Shown here one piece after another: positions 6,399-9,850 of a stretch of DNA of 9,850 nt. Under the pieces are notes generated by a model that worked only from the letters and a program-made list of their open reading frames with translations, ran no database searches and had not been told where the DNA came from. The stretch's first letter is position 1. Each line of letters begins with the position of its first letter. Made by a program: the position numbers and the translations under genes. The stretch is from Paludibacteraceae bacterium (GTDB lineage Bacteria > Bacteroidota > Bacteroidia > Bacteroidales > Paludibacteraceae): NCBI GenBank assembly GCA_017550055.1, contig JAFYMM010000173.1, positions 1 through 9,850 of the forward strand, in the 5' to 3' direction.

Positions 6399-7349
6399 AT
6401 GGATATTTCGGTAATTGTGCCTTTGTTTAATGAGGCTGAATCGTTGCCAGAGCTTTATGCTTGGATTCAACGAGTAATGAATGAGAATAAATTTACTTAC
6501 GAAGTTATATTTATAAATGATGGTAGTACGGATAATTCTTGGAAAGTTATTCAAGATTTAAAGTCTAAATCGGATAATGTGCGTGCTATTCGTTTCCGTC
6601 GTAATTATGGCAAATCTCCAGCATTGTTTTGTGGTTTTGAGCGTGCTGAGGGTGATGTGGTTATTACTATGGATGCTGACTTGCAAGATTCGCCAGATGA
6701 GATTCCTGAATTGTATCGCATGGTGATGGAAGATGGTTACGATCTTGTTTCTGGTTGGAAACAAAAACGTTATGATAATACATTCACAAAGAATATTCCA
6801 TCGAAAATTTATAATGCCACTGCGCGTAAGGTGACTGGCTTGAAATTGCACGATATGAACTGTGGTTTGAAGGCTTATCGCAAAGAGGTGATTAAGAATA
6901 TTGAGGTTTATGGCGAAATGCACCGTTATATTCCTTATTTGGCTAAAAATGCAGGCTATACAAATATTGGCGAGAAGGTTGTTATTCACCGTAAACGTCA
7001 ATATGGTGTTTCTAAATTTGGGTTAGAACGTTTTGTGAATGGTTATCTCGACCTTTTCTCTCTCTATTTTCTTGATAAATTTGGTAAACAACCAATGCAT
7101 TTCTTTGGATTGTGGGGTAGTGTGATGTTTTTGCTTGGTTTTGTGGCGGTTGTGGCTGTTGGTGCAATGAAATTGATAGCTTTGGCTAAGGGCATTCCAG
7201 CTCCACTTGTAACAGATACTCCATATTTTTATATTGCACTCACAATGATGTTGTTGGGTACACAGATGTTTCTTTCTGGTTTTGTGGGCGAATTGATAAG
7301 TCGCTCAAATGCCGAACGTAATAAATATCATATTGCAGAAGAATTATGA
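6399..7349 (+). CDS. GT2 family glycosyltransferase, polyprenyl-phosphate (DPM1/GtrB) type
   Basis: The protein probably transfers a sugar from a nucleotide donor to a polyprenyl phosphate on the cytosolic face of the inner membrane. It has 316 residues. The GT-A fold shows ISVIVPLFNEAESL (3-16), VIFINDGSTDNSW (36-48), the metal-binding VITMDADLQDSPDEIP (88-103, DAD at 92-94), NCGLKAYR (154-161) and HRKRQYGVSKFG (197-208). Two transmembrane helices follow, at about 234-262 and 276-299, with a short basic tail. This is the layout of dolichol/undecaprenyl-phosphate transferases such as GtrB. ATG 6399 begins right at the fold; a TTG at 6390 would add three residues and is less likely. It overlaps the next gene by 4 bp. 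The donor sugar cannot be read from the sequence. Confidence 0.92.
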   Translation: MDISVIVPLFNEAESLPELYAWIQRVMNENKFTYEVIFINDGSTDNSWKVIQDLKSKSDNVRAIRFRRNYGKSPALFCGFERAEGDVVITMDADLQDSPDEIPELYRMVMEDGYDLVSGWKQKRYDNTFTKNIPSKIYNATARKVTGLKLHDMNCGLKAYRKEVIKNIEVYGEMHRYIPYLAKNAGYTNIGEKVVIHRKRQYGVSKFGLERFVNGYLDLFSLYFLDKFGKQPMHFFGLWGSVMFLLGFVAVVAVGAMKLIALAKGIPAPLVTDTPYFYIALTMMLLGTQMFLSGFVGELISRSNAERNKYHIAEEL

Positions 7350-7861
7350 ATTTCGAAATTTTAATAGCTTTTCTACTTGCTGGAATTATCGTTTTTGGTG
7401 GGGTTTATATGCTTATGAATAGATTTTTTAAGCAAGAATCTGAACGTAGAGCATACGAATGGCGTAAACAAAATAATGATATTGTATTGCCTATACGATT
7501 GAGAGCATACGAGCGAATAGTATTGTTTTTGTCGCGTATTGAACCAAAATCTCTATTGTTGCGTTTCGATTTTGTAGGAATGGATGTGGTGCAATTGCAA
7601 CAAATGCTATTGCAAGCAGTGCGTGATGAGTACGACCATAATGTCTCTCAACAGATATATATTAGTCGTGAAGCATGGGCTTTGGTCGTAAATGCGCGTG
7701 AAAGTCTTACTCAGTTGATAAATACTTGTGCTTCACAGTTGAATCCACAAGCCGATGCAATGGAGTTGGCAAATTTAGTATTAGCAGCCTATTCGTCAAA
7801 TGCTAAATCTCCTATAGATTTGGCAATTGATTATATTAAGAATGAAATGAAACAGTATTGA
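7346..7861 (+). CDS. Small membrane-anchored Bacteroidota protein (probable DUF7935)
   Basis: The 171 residues comprise one N-terminal hydrophobic helix (about 4-25) followed by a mostly helical soluble domain. The segment LPIRLRAYERIVLFLSRIEP (48-67), then LLLRFD, recalls a Bacteroidota-only family of single-pass proteins of unknown function that I know as DUF7935; the number is from memory. The second part (80-135) is amphipathic and rich in Gln and Leu, suggesting helical packing or oligomerisation. No catalytic motif is visible. The start codon overlaps the glycosyltransferase stop (ATGA at 7346) and the stop overlaps the next start (TGATG at 7859), so it is probably co-translated with its neighbours. 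The gene is certain, the family likely, the function unknown. Confidence 0.85.
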   Translation: MNFEILIAFLLAGIIVFGGVYMLMNRFFKQESERRAYEWRKQNNDIVLPIRLRAYERIVLFLSRIEPKSLLLRFDFVGMDVVQLQQMLLQAVRDEYDHNVSQQIYISREAWALVVNARESLTQLINTCASQLNPQADAMELANLVLAAYSSNAKSPIDLAIDYIKNEMKQY

Positions 7862-8361
7862 TGCGAAGGGCGTTGATTTACATATTGTTGTTGGTTGGTT
7901 TGATGTCGTGTACGTCAGAAGAAAATTGTATGCAAGATTTGAAATTTTCAATGAAGGCAGAGATCTATCGTATGGTATTTGACCAATCAATAGAACAATT
8001 TGTACCTGAGAAATATTCCGTTCCAATTTCATTAAAAGGACTTGGTAGTGATTCTTTGTTGTATGATTCAACATCGACATCGGTATTGAATATTCCGCTT
8101 CAAAAGCTTGATTCTCTTTCTTCTTTTGTCTTGACAACTACTATTCCAGTCGACACAAATTATATTACCATAAAAGATACTATTGATTTTTATCATACTA
8201 ATACCGAAGAGTTTATTTCTATTGAATGTGGTTGTATTGTTACTAATGTCATCACGGGCGTAGCTCAAACCACGCATCATATAGATTCTATCATAGTAGT
8301 TTCGCCAGAGGTGGATTTACAGTCAAAAAATAATATTAAAATCTATTTGAGTCAGCGATGA
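7861..8361 (+). CDS. Lipoprotein, DUF6452-like
   Basis: The 166-residue precursor has a lipoprotein signal peptide: MRR, a hydrophobic core, then the lipobox GLMSC with Cys17. The residues after the Cys are T-S-E-E-N, which resembles the Bacteroidota lipoprotein export signal (Ser plus acidic residues), so display on the outer-membrane surface is possible. The mature part is beta-rich and Ser/Thr-rich (for example SLLYDSTSTSVLNIPL), with an ECGC pair at 122-125 near the end. Size, the late ECG motif and its place directly before a DUF6048-like gene fit DUF6452. ATG 7861 is preferred over TTG 7858, because it shares one base with the upstream stop and gives a proper signal peptide. The next gene overlaps by 4 bp. 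Molecular role unknown. Confidence 0.82.
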   Translation: MRRALIYILLLVGLMSCTSEENCMQDLKFSMKAEIYRMVFDQSIEQFVPEKYSVPISLKGLGSDSLLYDSTSTSVLNIPLQKLDSLSSFVLTTTIPVDTNYITIKDTIDFYHTNTEEFISIECGCIVTNVITGVAQTTHHIDSIIVVSPEVDLQSKNNIKIYLSQR

Positions 8362-9119
8362 AGAGGGTGGTGATATTTTTGTTGTGTATCGTGGCTTGTG
8401 CTTTCTGTATTGACTTGAATGCTCAATTTTCTGGCATGGGCAATAATTCATCGTCGTATAGTAGTGATGAAGAATATAATCAAGCACCTAAAGTAAAGCA
8501 ATTTCAAGGCGATGCTTTTCGTGGTCTATCTGTTCATGCTGATATAGGTTCGCCTATCATTTCTCTTTTAGGTGGTTTCGCTCGTAGTTATGAAGTGCAA
8601 TTAGATGTTAATCTCTATCGACGTTTGTATCCAATATTCGAACTTGGTTATGCTACAGCTCGAAAAGAGGCAGTGTCGAAGATTATATATGACACTAAAG
8701 CTCCTTTTTTTCGTGTAGGGTTGAATTATGGTTTGTTGAAGCCATTTCGTGACGATGGCTCTGAGCGTTCGGTAATATGTTATCCTTTTGTGGGTTTGCG
8801 ATATGCTTTTTCGCCTGTCACTTACAATCTTTCAAACGTAGAGATAAAAGATGAATATTGGGGAACTTCTTCGGTTGAAGATTTTAGAAATAACGTGAAA
8901 TATGCTGGTTGGATGGAGGTTCTTGGTGGTGTGAGAGTTGATTTATTCAAGGGTCTTACATTGGGTTGGTCCATACGTTTGAAAACATTTTTGCATACTT
9001 CTGCACCTGATAAATCTTATGTTTGGTATGTCCCTGGATATGGCAAATCTTCTGGAATGGGTGTTATGTTCAATTATACTATTGGTTATACTTTCTATAC
9101 AGGCGAAAATACAAAATGA
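8358..9119 (+). CDS. Secreted beta-rich protein, DUF6048-like
   Basis: The 253-residue precursor begins with a signal peptide (MKRVVIFLLCIV... with likely cleavage after A22 in LNA-Q). After a low-complexity Ser/Asn/Gly stretch (about 25-45), the rest alternates short hydrophobic beta strands with Gly and aromatic turns: GLSVHADIGSPIISLLGG (57-74), RLYPIFELGYATA, APFFRVGLNYGLL, ICYPFVGLRYAFSP, and a C-terminal MFNYTIGYTFYTG. This pattern suggests an outer-membrane beta-barrel-like protein. DUF6048 genes pair with DUF6452 genes in Bacteroidota, which supports both calls. It overlaps both neighbours by 4 bp (ATGA at 8358 and 9116). Its signal peptide closely resembles that of the next gene. Function unknown. 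Confidence 0.82.
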   Translation: MKRVVIFLLCIVACAFCIDLNAQFSGMGNNSSSYSSDEEYNQAPKVKQFQGDAFRGLSVHADIGSPIISLLGGFARSYEVQLDVNLYRRLYPIFELGYATARKEAVSKIIYDTKAPFFRVGLNYGLLKPFRDDGSERSVICYPFVGLRYAFSPVTYNLSNVEIKDEYWGTSSVEDFRNNVKYAGWMEVLGGVRVDLFKGLTLGWSIRLKTFLHTSAPDKSYVWYVPGYGKSSGMGVMFNYTIGYTFYTGENTK

Positions 9120-9850
9120 AAAAAATAGTGCTATTTCTTTTGTGCATAATGTATTGTGCATTTTGCTCTGAAATAAATGCTCAACACAAGCATGAAATGC
9201 GTGCTGCATGGGTTGCAACTGTGGCTAATATCGACTGGCCTCAGCGTGGTTGTTTTGATGTTGATTCCCAAAAAACTCAAATGATTGAGATTCTTGATAG
9301 TCTTGCATCTTTGAAATTTAATGCTATTGTATTTCAAATACGTCCAACTGCTGATGCGCTTTATCAATCTGAGTTAGAGCCATGGTCGCTTTTCTTGACT
9401 GGCAAGCAAGGGCTTGCTCCTAATCCGTTTTATGACCCATTGGAGTTTACGATTGCCGAAGCTCATAAGCGTCAAATAGAGGTGCATGTATGGCTCAATC
9501 CTTATCGAGTGTTGAATGTCAATAATTTGAAGCTTTTAACTCCTAATCACTTATATTTTCGTAAGCCCGAGTTATTTGTCAAATATGGCAAACAGTACTA
9601 TTTTAATCCCGGTCTTGATGAAACTCGTTCATATCTCAATAATGTAGTAGCTGATATTGTCACTCGTTACGATATTGATGCTGTGCATTTCGATGATTAT
9701 TTCTATCCTTATAGGATTGCAGGTGAGGAATTTCCTGATGAGAAAACATTCTCGCAATATCCTCGTGGATTTAGTAATAAAGACGATTGGCGTCGCAATA
9801 ACGTAAATCTTATTATTCAAGAACTTAGTGCAACTATCAAATCTATAAAA
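9116..9850 (+). CDS. GHL10 (DUF187/YngK-like) family secreted glycoside-hydrolase-like protein, 3' partial
   Basis: The frame is open to the window end, so only the first 245 residues are seen. A signal peptide (MKKIVLFLLCIMYC..., cleavage likely after A22 in INA-Q) is followed by a TIM-barrel start typical of the family: EMRAAWVATVANIDWP (27-42), FNAIVFQIRPTADALY (68-83), EPWSLFLTG (88-96), the DPLEFTIAEAHKRQIEVHVWLNPYR stretch (107-131), and YDIDAVHFDDYFYPY (185-199). The last holds the acidic Asp pair 193-194 expected at the barrel active site. Relatives in the family include enzymes acting on peptidoglycan-like or uronic-acid-containing glycans; the substrate here is unknown. It starts within the DUF6048 stop (ATGA), making it the fifth gene of the overlapping chain. 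Periplasmic or surface location is inferred from the signal peptide. Confidence 0.92.
   Translation, partial: MKKIVLFLLCIMYCAFCSEINAQHKHEMRAAWVATVANIDWPQRGCFDVDSQKTQMIEILDSLASLKFNAIVFQIRPTADALYQSELEPWSLFLTGKQGLAPNPFYDPLEFTIAEAHKRQIEVHVWLNPYRVLNVNNLKLLTPNHLYFRKPELFVKYGKQYYFNPGLDETRSYLNNVVADIVTRYDIDAVHFDDYFYPYRIAGEEFPDEKTFSQYPRGFSNKDDWRRNNVNLIIQELSATIKSIK

Noticed and set aside
6558..7001. Antisense open frame of 147 codons inside the glycosyltransferase
   Set aside because: Opposite conserved GT2 motifs, with Ile/Asn/His-rich low-information translation.
7858..7860. TTG start for the lipoprotein gene
   Set aside because: ATG 7861 follows at once and gives a standard lipoprotein signal peptide with a stop/start overlap.

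Overview
The window looks like a moderately AT-rich chromosomal segment from a member of the Bacteroidales (Bacteroidota). The evidence is a long-form PurL carrying its own glutaminase domain, a 314-residue PurC of the type seen in Bacteroides, a string of Bacteroidota-restricted families (DUF4199, DUF6452, DUF6048), weak Shine-Dalgarno signals, and a textbook Bacteroides-type promoter (TTTG, 19 bp, TAnnTTTG) ahead of the second gene block. I cannot fix the genus. All genes are on the + strand. I see no tRNA, rRNA, CRISPR array, transposase or phage gene.

Region 1 (1-5635) is a block of de novo purine synthesis genes: the C-terminal half of purL, a short 238-residue purC, a long 314-residue purC, and purF. 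A strong intrinsic terminator follows purF. PurF makes phosphoribosylamine, PurL makes FGAM, and both PurC proteins look like SAICAR synthases, so one step is apparently encoded twice by two divergent forms lying side by side. The purC pair is bracketed by two inverted copies (1847-2097 and 3923-4117) of a non-coding element of about 0.2 kb with terminal inverted repeats. The element resembles a MITE or a structured intergenic repeat. The purC-purC spacer is itself a palindrome built from 7-bp units with an 11-bp tandem repeat in its middle.

Region 2 (5741-9850) starts at the promoter and holds a DUF4199 membrane protein. After a 94-bp hairpin-rich gap comes a chain of five genes joined by 1- or 4-bp stop/start overlaps: a polyprenyl-phosphate-type GT2 glycosyltransferase, a small membrane-anchored protein (probably DUF7935), a lipoprotein (DUF6452-like) with an acidic export-type N-terminus, a secreted beta-rich protein (DUF6048-like), and a secreted GHL10/DUF187 glycoside-hydrolase-like protein cut off by the window end. 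The predicted locations run from inner membrane to periplasm to outer membrane, which suggests a coordinated cell-envelope function. That function is inference.

The least ordinary features are the inverted element pair with a hairpin whose arms differ by two compensatory base-pair changes, the tandem non-identical purC genes (the short one has His where family members I recall have Arg in the VRN motif), the repeated four-unit heptamer arrays just upstream of start codons, and the overlapping envelope gene chain.
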